From Buddleja alternifolia (lineage: Eukaryota; Streptophyta; Magnoliopsida; Lamiales; Scrophulariaceae): 64,000 bases of DNA. Shown one piece after another: positions 13,700 through 25,782 of this stretch. Under the pieces are notes generated by a model. The model had not been told where the DNA came from and ran no database searches. It worked only from the letters and a program-made list of their open reading frames with translations. The position numbers and the translations under genes are program-made. Positions within the stretch are counted from its first letter, which is position 1; each line of letters begins with the position of its first letter. Location of the stretch: positions 1,426,001 to 1,490,000 of the forward strand of contig CM033402.1 of NCBI GenBank assembly GCA_019426215.1, given 5' to 3'.

Positions 13700-13858
13700 G
13701 GATCTTCTATCCCACAATGATGTCACGTCATTGTGGGATCACGTTATTGTGAGATTGATAAATGTCCATTTAATTTGAATTATTATTAACAGTTTTTTTT
13801 TTTAATGGACACTTGTCAATCCCACAATGAGGTGACACCATTGTGGGATAGAAGATCC
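13700..13858. mobile_element. Palindromic MITE, copy 1
   Basis: The ends GGATCTTCTATCCCACAATG and CATTGTGGGATAGAAGATCC are perfect inverted repeats, and the inner part (AATGTCCATTTAATT ... TTTAATGGACACTTGTC) continues the fold. A second copy sits at 31232-31388. The two copies share bases outside the repeat on the left (CGGAGC), so the true element end may be a few bases further out. Confidence 0.85.
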
Positions 13859-14349
13859 ATTACAGGGGAAAAAAGAAAGAGGAGATCAAAGGTAAATTAA
13901 ATGCAGTAAAAAAATACAAAGAAAGATAATGTTGAAAGTTTGAGATATGAAAAATGAAAAGAAATGTAAATGAATTACATATAAAAGATAAGATAGAGAA
14001 AGTGAAATAGACAAAACTTCCTTAATCGGGTTTCATGGAATATGTAGTCGTTATTGTATCACCTTATCAAAATACACTTTAAACTCCTTTTAATATAAAT
14101 CATGAGAAAAGTCTCATTTCAAATTTTATATTTTAAAATGTTGTATCATTATGTTTTTCACTTTATATATTATATATGTACAACAAGTGTATATATTTCG
14201 TTTTAACCATTTGTTCCAATTTGATGTTTCGACATATATTCTATAGCATACATACATGCTAAAATTTTACTATATTTTATTAAACATGCATTTGAATGTG
14301 AATTACATTTACTTATGTAGTGGTAACGTGAAATATGAAATGAAGAAAT
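13859..14349. other. Intergenic AT-rich DNA, nothing recognised
   Basis: No supported gene, repeat or RNA found. Confidence 0.5.
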
Positions 14350-15460
14350 ATAGAACATAGAATAACGTGTAATCTTTATGAACTTTATATTTTCAATAAT
14401 ATTACATGTACATATACATATCGTACATAAACAAGAATACATAAACCTTATTTTGCAATCAATAATTCTAACTGTTACACACCATAACTTTTATGGTGAA
14501 GGCAATAGTGCTGCCTATCGTCTCCCAGAAAAAATTTATGTTATCAAGTTCAATGATTTTAGTATATATACCCCTTACACGCTGTATTGTGTGGGATGTC
14601 TACTTGTATAAAATAAATAAATAAATAATATACATTTAGACTATTATTTTTTTTTTGATCAAAACATTTAGACTATTAGACTCGATGTGATATAGAATTA
14701 TCAATCGTTCCGCTTCCTAGATGACAAATAATTGAGCCTCCATATAAGATTTTTCCCATATAATGAAGCCAAATATCCAACCACGTGAGACCTATGATTA
14801 TTAGAGTACAAGCTCATTAGCACTATATTTGTAATGAGTTAACTCAACCACCCTACATAATTAGGTTGCACATTGCATAATAATATCATATAGATATGTA
14901 CAAAAACTTTATTCAATTGAAATATATCAAGCATAGAGTGACATGTAATCTATGTGAACTTTATATTATCAAAAAAAAAAACTATATATACATAGATAAG
15001 AATACGAAAACCCTATTCTGCAATCAATAGCACTAACTGTTACACACCATGATTTTTTCCATAGCTTTTATGGTGAAGGCAGTAGTGTTGCCTATCGTCT
15101 CCCAGAATAAATCTATACTAAATCAAGTTCAATGATTTTAGTGTATCTCTCTCTTACATAGTGTATTGTACGGGCTCCCCTCACACATTTGTGTAAAAAA
15201 ATTAACAAATAATACACATTCAAACTATTAAACTCATTCCGATATAGAATTATTCATCGTTTCCCTTCTAGATAACAAATAATCGAGCTTCCATATGAGA
15301 TTTTCCCCATATAATGAAGCTAAATATACAAGCACGTGAGACCTATGATTATTAGAGTACATGCTCATTAGCACTATATTTGGAATGAGGAGTTAACTCA
15401 ACCACCATATATAATTAGGTTGCACATTGCATAATAATATCATAGATATGTACAAAAAGA
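14350..15460. repeat. Direct duplication of a ~0.55-kb block with a conserved core
   Basis: Block A (about 14350-14907) and block B (about 14925-15460) align end to end. Between the blocks, GTTACACACCAT, TTTTATGGTGAAGGCA, GCCTATCGTCTCCCAGA and ATCAAGTTCAATGATTTTAGT are almost unchanged while the spacers differ by many substitutions and indels. Both blocks end with the same stretch before TAGGTTGCACATTGCATAAT. I do not recognise the core as a known RNA or protein family; a short reading frame over it in block A is not kept in block B. Confidence 0.8.
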
Positions 15461-17124
15461 CATCCTTAGGCCCTTATTATCGGCTTTCACTTTTCCTTTT
15501 CTATTTTTTCTTAAAAGTTACATACAAGTTAGCTTTTGTTTTTTTTTTTTGGGCCAATTTATGTGATTCCTTTCTGAAATTTTTTTTTGGGCCTATGGTT
15601 AATTTCGATTATGTACTTAAACCTAGCATAAGCCCAAATATTTGGGCCTAAAAATTGTTTATACTATACGAGAAGTTTATGTTGATTGGACATATAGACG
15701 TTCACTATTGGAGTAAATTATTTTATATTTACATATCTAAAAAATAATTTAAAGTTTTTTTTGGTGACTATTCACCATAGAGGTGTTTTAATTTCTATAA
15801 ATAATATATTTACAATGTCTGTATTAAAGAATAAATAATATATTTACAATTTCTGTATTAAAGAATAATATATAGCCATTATGTTTTTGATCCGGGTCGG
15901 ATTATCGACCCGAAATCAATGAGGATATAATAATTACGTGAGCTATAATGACAAGTTAAAAAAAAAAGTTTAGGAATATTACAAGCTTGTTATATTAAAT
16001 ATAAATGATTTAATACACAACTAATCTTATATCAAAATACATGAAAAATCCTGAAATGCATACATGAGGAAATATTTATATTTTTTGGGATGTATTGACC
16101 TATACACCCCTGCCACGTGGCAAAAGATGACTATGGCGGGTTGGACTTGGGGCTGACTCTTAGGTTAGGTCATCGCAAGCAAGAACATGCGGGTAATAGG
16201 GTTTCACAATATTGTGATGATTGTCAATGGTATTTTTGTCGGTTGTTAATACATGTCATTCCCCCATTTTAGAATACAATTGAGTAATGCATAAATCGAA
16301 CTTGAGAGTATGTTTCTATAATTAAACTTACAGAGCTCGAATCGAGTCTAAACGAACCGATCAATAGATTTTAAAGCATGTAGGATCACCCCCATTTTCT
16401 TAATTATTATTTGTATTCAATTAATTTATAAGTGTTCAATTTAATTAAATAGACCTTTTCCAAATTACTCGCCAAGTTAAGGAAAAGCGTAGACCCCGAT
16501 GATCTGCAACTAAATAGTAATACTTAAGACTCAAACATTAGTCTCAAGAAATCGAACCTCTTCGTATATACGCCTTGTTGCAATATTTGCACTTATAAAC
16601 AAAATTCTGAAAAAATGAAAAACAATCGAAGAACAATTAAGGCGAGAGTTGAACTCTCTATCCTTAAAGCTATATTGTCCCGCCTACGGTGGTAGGGGTT
16701 CGTGCAATTAACTTCCCAAGATACAACGATTACGTTTTGTTATTGAACCACTTCAAGAACAAAATCCCACGAACTGAATATGCTCAAGAACTCTAAGAGA
16801 AAAGAAGGAAAATGCAGAAACACAGATTTCGTTTTTGGTGTGTTTTTCATTTTGGCTGGAGAGCCTTTATATAGGCGAAAGAATTAGACAAACAATTAAC
16901 TCCCATTAAGTATGATTTAATTTGAATTTGTAACAGCAAACGTTCCAACCTAATAATCCCACGTTTTGTCTGTTTAAATTTAAATTAAAATAAGAATTAA
17001 AGAATGAAACAAAAAACGTAAAAATGTGGCCTTTGTTTTTCTGTTTCAGTATTGTTGTTTCATCTCAGACTTTCTGCTGGAATAGGAAATTGGGCTCAAA
17101 AAGATAATTCTTTGAGTCCAAAGC
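15461..17124. other. Intergenic; no gene, possible retroelement debris
   Basis: A 35-bp tandem duplication lies near 15790-15860. The 16480-17100 part, with a TATATAGG motif at 16870, has a composition like an LTR or other retroelement flank, but I found no paired terminal repeat. Confidence 0.35.
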
Positions 17125-17660
17125 CCAACTGCCACTGCCACAGCCCTCGCCCGCGCCGAGCCGGCCAAACGGACTAAGACTAAGTCCTTACCCCTCCAAA
17201 CCCACACAAAAATGTCATGACCCAAAGCCTAACAACCACGCCCCACGCCGAGCCGGTCGTGCTGGTCCGTCGTGTGTATGTGTGCGCGCGCGCGAGGGGA
17301 AATGGACTAAGGCTAAGTCCTTACCCCTCCAAATTCACACAAAATGTCATGACCTAAAGGCCCAAACTATCTTTAGGTCACCATTGTATGTAAACATACT
17401 TAACTAGTATTTAATTTCCAATGCGAGATAAAGCACATTCCAAACACCCAACTGCCACTACCCACACCCCGCGCCGAGCCGGCCGTGCCGGTCCGTCGTG
17501 TGTATGTGTGCGCGCGCGAGGCGAAACGGACTAAGGCCAAGTCCTTACCCCTCCAAACCCACACAAAATATCATGACCCAAGGGCCCAAACTATCTTTAG
17601 TCCACCATTGTATATAAACATACTTAACTAGTATTTTATTTCCAATATGGAATAAAGCAC
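17125..17660. repeat. GC-rich direct repeats with CGCG microsatellite
   Basis: Three units start at GCCGAGCCGG (about 17155, 17247 and 17473) and each runs into CTAAG(G)C(T)AAGTCCTTACC and a CATGACC segment. Units two and three also share TCCGTCGTGTGTATGTGTGC and a (CG)n run. GC content is far above the surrounding DNA. No coding potential that I can support. Confidence 0.75.
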
Positions 17661-18113
17661 ATTCCAAACACTTAACTTTAGCATTTAATTTCTCATTCGT
17701 TTCAACTCCGAATCGAGAAATTCGAAATGCTAAACTTATCTACTCCCGAAATAGAATAACATTATCCAATAATATTTAGTATCCCTGATACTTATATTGT
17801 TCGAACTTTGTGTGCAAAAGTGGCTAAACACACTTTTCACATATCCTTTTCCAACACGCCTCACATACAAGCTGAATCCTATAGAAAGTGTTGATCATCT
17901 ACTATCCACATAATGAACACTTGAGTAAACCTTTTGGATGATGGAGTTGCAAATTGCAATGAAAGTGAGAGTGTGCACTTGCACTGTGTGTCAGTGTGAT
18001 ATATAGTACAATAAGTTAAATGTTTTCTAAGTACAACCACCGCTGTCATTGCCAATTGGTGTCGGCCAAGAAGGAGCTTACTTGGCTTTTCTTAGCAAGA
18101 TGAAACGTGCACG
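17661..18113. other. Intergenic, nothing recognised
   Basis: No supported gene or repeat. Confidence 0.45.
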
Positions 18114-18251
18114 AAAAATGTTTGTATAGACTTGGTGTATGTATATTAAAATGATTCAAGTCATGTTACTTCAGTTTATTATGTTATTGAACACTGTCAT
18201 GACTTGATTTGAATCATTTAATGTTAAACATTTGATTTATACAAACATTTT
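18114..18251. repeat. Foldback repeat (hairpin-forming, about 138 bp)
   Basis: The left arm AAAATGTTTGTATAGACTTG ... ATGATTCAAGTCATG pairs with the right arm CATGACTTGATTTGAATCAT ... TTTATACAAACATTTT. Mismatches and small bulges interrupt the stem. It does not contain a conserved miRNA that I know, so a MITE or a young hairpin RNA are both open. Confidence 0.6.
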
Positions 18252-18349
18252 CAATTGGAACCACCTAACAATTGTCAGTCATTTTGATCTACTTTGTTAG
18301 AATAAACACGATAATAAAAACATAAAGATTAATACGACACAACAATTGT

Positions 18350-18990
18350 CTATGTTCACGGAAGAGGATGAGGACATTTCACCGAAAGAGGTACAATATA
18401 CAATAAATGTGATTTACCAAAATTGACCGAAAATCCTTCATCACTTTGTATATCGAGTATATATGTCTCGTCTTATACGAGATAACGAGGCAAGTTAGTA
18501 TATAGGTCCCTAATGCAAGGATATTTGCATTACAATTTAAGATCTGCGTGTTTTTACTGATCCGGGTAGGGTCGACTCATGACCCGACCCTACGATATGC
18601 AATCAAGACCGTCTGTTGAATACACGTGTTAGATATCTAAATGGGGATGTCCCATCTGTCATTCATTCTATAGTACAGAGTGAAAACACTATAAATACAC
18701 TCATTTATTGAGTTTCAGGGACGGAAAATTTGAACAATAAATACTACAAACTATACATCATACAACAAAAATTATTCGAAGACCTGAGAGTACGATCCTA
18801 TAATACAAATATTAGATACTTTCGTAATACAAACCGTAAATATCATAACAACTTATTTTGAACTACGTTTAGACTTGATCCCCCAAAGGTACGTAGACAG
18901 CTTGGTAGTGTCCAAGTGCAGTCTATAATCTCGATAGTGTCATAGGTTTTTGTACTAGGTCATCTTAACTGAAATAGTTAAGGATAAAAC
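18350..18990. mobile_element. Probable solo LTR or LTR fragment
   Basis: A TATA-like box (CTATAAATACAC at 18690) is followed, about 190 bp on, by GATCCCCCAAAGGTACGTAGACAGC, split here as GATCCCCCAAAGGTACG and TAGACAGC. A GGTACGTAGGCAGC-type motif is, from memory, frequent near the end of the R/U5 region of plant Gypsy LTRs. No second LTR or protein domain is visible, and the borders are uncertain. Confidence 0.35.
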
Positions 18991-19411
18991 CGAGCTAGAT
19001 CAAAATGTTAGAAAATATGAACCAAATTTGGGCCTAAAAATGTAAAACATATCACAACGCACTCAATACTTCACTAGATAGCTCCTACCCCTAACACCCA
19101 CCCCCCACCATACCTTAATTTTTCTTAGGTGTTTTCCGGGGTCTACCTATCAAGTGGGACATAATTTGTTGGTTAATAAATGACTCGTGTTATTATTGTA
19201 TTTTATAATATTATTATATCCATGTTATTATTGTATTTTATAATATTATTATATACACATAACACATTCATTAAGTTACAAATCCGCAACACATACAAGT
19301 AGAGATCATGAACTAAACCATTTCAGTCTATCCATAGAGCCCACAATTAATCACTTTGAACACCTTTAAAGTTTGTAAAGTAAAATAAACCTGTAAATAT
19401 TCTAACGAGTA

Positions 19412-19446
<35 letters not shown>

Positions 19447-20108
19447 AATAGTTCACAGTTTCTGGACGAAGGCAAAACATTTACACAACATGAAAATGGT
19501 AGGGGTCCTTAGCAATGTAGCTAGGACCTTCCAACTCTCATATTTTCTCAATTTATAAATATGTATTGGGTCAATATTGCATCTAGATTTTATGGTTTTT
19601 TGCCCGGGTACATTAAAGTAATATTATGCACATCATGTTTATTATCTTCAACCCGTGTTAATACTTGGGCAATCATTTTCTAGAGGCCTTAGATTTCGAA
19701 TTTTTGACTAATCAAAATTATCAGTTAAATTCACACGAGGTCCATAACTTATGGATGATTATATTGAAATTTGGGATATGCCGAGTAAATACTCTAATAT
19801 TTTCCACTGCGAGCTAGCATCCACGCGCGCGTGCACACATATATATATATAAAAGGAATTTCAAGCTATGGTAAAATTTTATATGGTGAACTCTATGCAT
19901 GCATGTAGTGGAAATTGAGTTGGTTGAACAATTAAATTTTCTGACCCTTTTATATTAATTCTGGATCATTATTTTCAATTGACAACTTAATTATTGGGTC
20001 AATATAATTCAATTTATCTCGTAGTCTTGTGTACCGGACGTGGAGCTCACTAATTAAACAGAGTTGACCATCTTCGTACACCACATTTAAAGGGACTTTT
20101 TTGATCGA
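18991..20108. other. Intergenic; microsatellites
   Basis: A 41-bp direct repeat of a TATTATTGTATTTTATAATA sequence lies near 19190-19255 and an (AT)n run near 19413-19442. Nothing else recognised. Confidence 0.5.
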
Positions 20109-20122
20109 TACATATGCATATT

Positions 20123-20311
20123 TTTTATTTTTTTTGGTTGCCTACCACAGTATCTCGGGCATTATCGGACTAATCTGTTGGTCGATCCGGGTCGCACACC
20201 TGGCCTGGTGGGTGAGTCTCCCAACGGGGGTAACTGCGTACACAAGGAATCGAACCTGAGACCTTGTTTAAGCGGAACCGAGCTGCTTACCACTTGGACC
20301 AACCCCGTTGG
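20123..20311 (-). mobile_element. tRNA-derived SINE, family 1 copy A
   Basis: Read on the minus strand the element begins near CCAACGGGGTTGGTCCAAGTGG, split as CCAACGGGG and TTGGTCCAAGTGG (A box). It has a B box GGTTCGATTCC and ends in an A-rich tail, seen here as a T run at 20121-20135. The 14-bp target duplication TACATATGCATATT is perfect (20109-20122 and 20312-20325), which fixes the borders and indicates a fairly recent insertion. About 80% similar to the copy at 31671. Confidence 0.92.
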
Positions 20312-20325
20312 TACATATGCATATT

Positions 20326-20460
20326 AAACTGAAAACGATATGATCAAATATATCCAAACATAAATTATTAATTTGATAAATAATAATACTACTACTAATT
20401 ATACAAACATGGGTTTCAGCAAAATTTAATCTTCCTTATGCACGGAATGATATGATTGTC

Positions 20461-20492
<32 letters not shown>

Positions 20493-21238
20493 TTGGATCG
20501 GAATCTTAAGAAACAAATGATAATGAATATTGTCAGTCTATTGTATACAACTCCATCGCTTATATTATTGGAACACATTATCTTGTCGCAAGATAAATGC
20601 ACGTAATAATACTTGTTATATATTTAGTTGAGTTCGTCGGAGTATGACGAAGAATATAATATCCATCAAGTCAAATAAAATTATAAAACCTAACTAGCTA
20701 ATTATGTTGTGCTAGTACAATTTGATGGACTTCAATTGGTCTTATTGCAATTAAGAGATTCCCCATGCAAGTTGCTATAATTAGTGCTTGTATATTTTTG
20801 TATCAATATTAGAATAATTTTTATTTATAATATTAGAATAATTTTTATTTATTTTTAGTCTTGATCCATATGTACAAAGTCATAAATTCATGGCTCACAA
20901 GAAGATATAACCTAGAGATGCAAATTCAGATGGGCATATCTAAAAAGCTGGCAATATTATCAATGTTACAGCTACTTGAAATAAATAATATATACATACA
21001 TATACATATATACATATAAGGGGGTTGATAAGATTGACAGAACTTGGTATGTCGTGATTTAATTTGATGAAATGAAAGTGCAGTGGAACTCAATGAATGT
21101 TAAAGATAGAAAGTCAGAAAAATAGAAGAAGTGAATTTATGATCAATTGGAGATTGTTTCGTCATTATATAGGCAAGTAGACAGGAGATGAAAGTGTATT
21201 ACTCCAAGGGAACAAGATCTTATCTTATATATATATAA
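20326..21238. other. Intergenic, nothing recognised
   Basis: An (AT)n tract lies at about 20461-20488. No supported gene. Confidence 0.5.
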
Positions 21239-21257
21239 TCTATTACACACACACACG

Positions 21258-21291
<34 letters not shown>

Positions 21292-21300
21292 ATGATAAAT

Positions 21301-21343
<43 letters not shown>

Positions 21344-21346
21344 GAT
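21239..21346. repeat. Compound (AC)n/(AT)n microsatellites
   Basis: Two adjacent runs of ACAC... followed by ATAT... are separated by ATTTTATGATAAATC. They are probably a duplicated compound microsatellite and likely to be length-polymorphic. Confidence 0.9.
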
Positions 21347-21751
21347 ATACACAAATATTCATGTACTCGCATCGACGGAGCCACGAATAGATTGGAGTGA
21401 ATGCAAAATAAAGTGTTAAAACTAAATATTTTTAGATTTTAAGGGAGCAAAATTATAAATCTCAAAAATTTGTAAGGTAGTAAATTTAATTTCTCAAAAT
21501 TGAGGGGCAGGTTCCCCACATAGCCCCTGGCTCCATTCCTACATACTTATATACAAAATTTTCATATATCTCTCACACTGTTTTTTTGGTTAAGAGTAAT
21601 ACGCTGATTAGAGAGATTATTTGAAATTTTTAGTAGTTCAATTTTCACGATAGCTATAAACAGTTATGCGAAATGAACAACGTTAAACTTTAAGTGAAGT
21701 TTCGAAAACTCTTAAAAATAATTCACTTGACTACAATGTATACATATGGCA

Positions 21752-22199
21752 GGGAAAATCTCACTTTTTGTCCCACAATTTTGTCTGAGTATACTTTTAG
21801 CCTCGGACTTTATATAAATCTCATATTGCGTCCCATAACTCATCAAATGTTTCACTTTTGGTCTCAACCGAATATTCTGTCCAAAATTTAACGGTTGACT
21901 CTGTTAGTCAACATTTTAACTCATTTTATTTTGGAATTCATGTGTGAATGCACTCACTCATTAATTATATTCAGTATCACGATATTTTCATTAAATATCA
22001 CGTACCACTCACGCACATTATCTCCCCGGAAAATCAGTTAAAATGTTGATTAAAGGAGTTGATCATTGAATTTTGGATGAAAAATTTTGGGACTAAATGT
22101 AAGACATTTGAAAAATTATAACATTAAATATGAAATTATATATAAAGCTCGAGACTACAAATATACCGAGGACAATTACGGAAAGTTGCGATGTGCCCG
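21752..22199. mobile_element. Mutator-like foldback element (long inverted arms)
   Basis: Arms of about 165 bp (21752-21915 and 22030-22199) are inverted copies of each other; they share ATATTTGTAGTCTCG-type and TCAACATTTTAACT segments at about 65-70% identity by eye. Flanking CATATGGCA (21743-21751) and TATATGGCA (22200-22208) form a 9-bp target duplication with one mismatch, the length typical of Mutator elements. Non-coding. Confidence 0.72.
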
Positions 22200-22208
22200 T
22201 ATATGGCA

Positions 22209-23309
22209 ATAAGACAATGTATATGATACAGTAAGTAGTAATAATCAATTGATTAATTTTTAAATTGAAGTAGAGAGAATTGAACGTGTGCATGATCTCG
22301 GTGGGTGGAAATAGGTAGTATAAATTCGGTGTCCATTTTTGACACAAATAAACCAGATTTCAATCTTGTCCATTTCCATAATAAATACAATAATTCTTAG
22401 CTTGTTTTGCGTGTGACAATAATTTACCAGATTGTTCTACTGATTTACTTCGTCGAGGGGAAAAAAAATATTCTTCGTCGAGTGTCTGTTAGTAAAAACT
22501 CGTATTATACCCATATAATACATGTACATATGTATAATTGAAAAATATTTCAGTTTCTTGTATGCATTCTGAACGTAATGAATAATACTTGTACTTTTGA
22601 GTTGAACAGTTTAGTGCACGTATTTTACGTATCCCGTATAATACTAGGTAAATAATACACTAATTTTGGCAAAAAAAAATTTTAAAATTTAAAACTTAAA
22701 AATTATTATTCATTTTTATAAATACTAATTGAGTATTATACAATTAAAAACTCTGAACGTTAATAATTTATCAAAATATTAATTATTGTCAATTAATGAC
22801 TCATATAAAATATTATTTATATAAATTAAAAGCAAGAACAAACAATAAATCTTACAAATTTCTATAGAATTAAGACGTATGATTACTCCCGAATAATTAC
22901 TTTATATTCGTATTATACTCGTACGTCTACGAATCCATTTATTTCCCGTTCCCGTACTTTTTTGCCAAAATTTTCACCGTAACTTTCAATAAAATTTCAT
23001 AATATATACGTACGCATTAAATGACGAACTTTTCCCATCCCATATTTTACTAACTATGGGAAAACATGCAATGTGTGAATTTGGGCTTTAAATTCATATA
23101 TTTTCCTTTTTTTCTCATAAAAAAATAAATTGAAACGTAGGTTTTAGAGTGTAATACAAATTCAATATATGAGTGGGCCCCGCTGCTTAATTAATGATTA
23201 ATTTTTTTTGGTAAGTTAATGAATTATTAATTTAACTGTTGTAATATGTTAAAGTCTTATGCCAAAATTTAACAGAAAGTTCATGATTAATACGCTTGTT
23301 CGTTGTATT
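22209..23309. other. Intergenic AT-rich DNA, nothing recognised
   Basis: No supported gene, repeat or RNA. Confidence 0.45.
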
Positions 23310-23470
23310 TTTTTTAAAAAAAATTCAAAATGGAGGGGAATACCCTAAATATTTAATTCGACAAACCCGGATTGATAGTCATAATCTTGATCCATAAAAA
23401 CTCTATCTATATCTAGATCCATAAAGGAGGGGAGAGCTACAACTTATGGTATCTTGGATTTGAAATCAGG
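23310..23470 (-). mobile_element. Degenerate LINE 3' end
   Basis: The plus-strand reading ATGGAGGGGAATACCCTAAA, TTCGACAAACCCGG and GATAGTCATAATCTTGATCC is a diverged copy of the 3' end of the LINE at 44076. The T-rich stretch just left of it corresponds to the poly(A) tail of a minus-strand insertion. Confidence 0.55.
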
Positions 23471-25782
23471 ACCTCTCACATAATGTGGAAGGTGGATCAT
23501 CTAGACTAACAGGTTTTGGTTGTTTGTTGTATTCTGGAGTTATGAACTTTTGGCTTTCATTGTAATTGCATTTTTCATTAATAGTGAAAATTTCTCCTCA
23601 TCTCCCGTGGACATAGGCAATTGTTGAAACACGTAAATGGATGTGTCGCTTAATCTTTATGTTTTTATTATTGTGTTTGTTCTGAAAAACAAGATAGGCG
23701 ATTATGTTTTTGCCAAATTTCAATATATGATGATGTTATACGTAGATGATTTGTGATGTTTATAATACTTGGAGGTTTATTTGTTTGGTAGATTGTTGGT
23801 TACCATAGTCAAGGTAAGAGCTTAAGCAAAACTAAATTGAATTAGCAATCTTAATTAAAGACAAAAGCTAGCAAAAGTGCTTTGTTTGGTGGGAATAGAT
23901 AATATTCTTAAGGCGTAGAATTACTTGGGTCTTAATCAAGTTGGTTCGTTTTATTGCCCCACCACAACACAAATTTTTTGCTATCTTTAATTTATAATTA
24001 TCGCGTAATCTTGAGTCCTAAGCAGACACAATTATTTGCAATATCTCTCCTTTTTTTAAATAATAATTAAAATTAATTAGTTTTTTAATTGTCTAATTGA
24101 AAGAATATTAATCCTATGAATGAGTACTTGCAAATAGAAACCAATTTTTGTGGTAAAATTTTTATTATTATCCCAGAATGATAAATGACCCTCAAATTAT
24201 ACTTAAAACCATCCCTTTACTTTCATGGTAATATTCTTAATTATTTAATTCTAAAAGATCTTATCACACATCGTGTTTCAAAATGATAATTTATTTCGCG
24301 TCTTATATATATATATATAGGTAGGTCAAATGTTTAATATACATGTCATTTTACATTTATTTATGAAAAGAAAATATATTTTTTAGACTTAACATGCGTT
24401 AGTCGAAAATCGAAATACAAGATAACATTTTATTTTGAACGCTATTAATCTAATTTTTCTTAATAGGATCAAACTGCCAAATGACTATTAGTTGTAATAA
24501 TGACTCAATTTTAACAAAAGCTCGTGTAACAAGTGAAGTCGTGAAATGCGTGTGCGTATATAGGATATAAGAATAATGAAGTTTGCTTATTACTTAAGCT
24601 TTTGGCCCTATTGAAAATTTATAGTCTTAATCTAATTTAAAAGAACTTACATATAATAAATAATTGAAAATTTATAGTCTTAATCTAATTTAAAAGAACT
24701 TACATATAATAAATAAGATAGGTGAATTACACTTGATCTCGACAAAATCATGTTCGAATTAAAATTTTCACGATTTTAGAATGATACTAATTAATTGGCC
24801 CACACAGTAATTACTTAAGTTGTCTTTACTTAGAAGAATATAATTACCTCTATTTTAATCTAAAAATATTTAAGTTATCAAGGTGATGTCCTTTCAATTT
24901 CCTTTATTGAATGAATATAAATAAACCTCCTTTAGAAAAAGGCAATGATAAGAAACCAACATAGAGAAAGACTACCAATTAAAGCAAGACCCCAGACTTA
25001 GCCTTTTAATTTCATTTTACCAAGGATTTTTAAGTAGTATTGAAGAAAACAACGGCAACTTATTAGCATTTGAGTTTTATTAGGGTAGACTTATACTTTT
25101 TTTTATATATATATATATTATATATATATATATATGTTGGTGGGAAAGCTTTTTAGGATTTCACTTTAGTGAATTGTCAATTACTATTTGATTCTCATCT
25201 AGCTAAGATCATTATCATATTTGTTCTAGACCAAATAAAATTCAGAAACAAGAATCACGTTGTATATATGGGTTATACTTGTTATGTATGCTTCAATCAG
25301 AACAGTCAATCACAACATAAATATTATTGTATTTGTGATATAATTAGTTAAGTTTGATCAAATTTTCCAGATCTAATAAGAACTATTAAACGAAAAAGGA
25401 GTAGAAAATGAAAAAAGAAGTCATTCACAAATTTCATGTGTTTTCTCTAAAGCCAAACATGTTGAACTTTTTTCCTCCCAATTATGATATTCCATCAACC
25501 AAGTAAAACAGTGTCCTTCCTACCAAACAATAAGAAAGCAACAAGAAAACCCACAAAAATATGTCACAATTTTCATTGTTTGAAGAAAGCAACTCAAATT
25601 AATCCCTTTCCTCTGATTGGGGAGTTGGATTGGCTTTTTATGTTCAATCCAATTCTGACCTACTTACTCTTTTCATTTCAACTATACCACATTGAACCAT
25701 TTTAACTAATCCAATTATGATAGGGGAGCAATGAAAAATTTGACACAAAATAGATTAGAATACATGTGTGTATATATATACA
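23471..25782. other. Intergenic AT-rich DNA; one short tandem duplication
   Basis: A 53-bp direct repeat lies at 24611-24716 (unit starting TTGAAAATTTATAGTC). (AT)n tracts occur at 24307-24319 and 25103-25136. No gene recognised. Confidence 0.5.
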
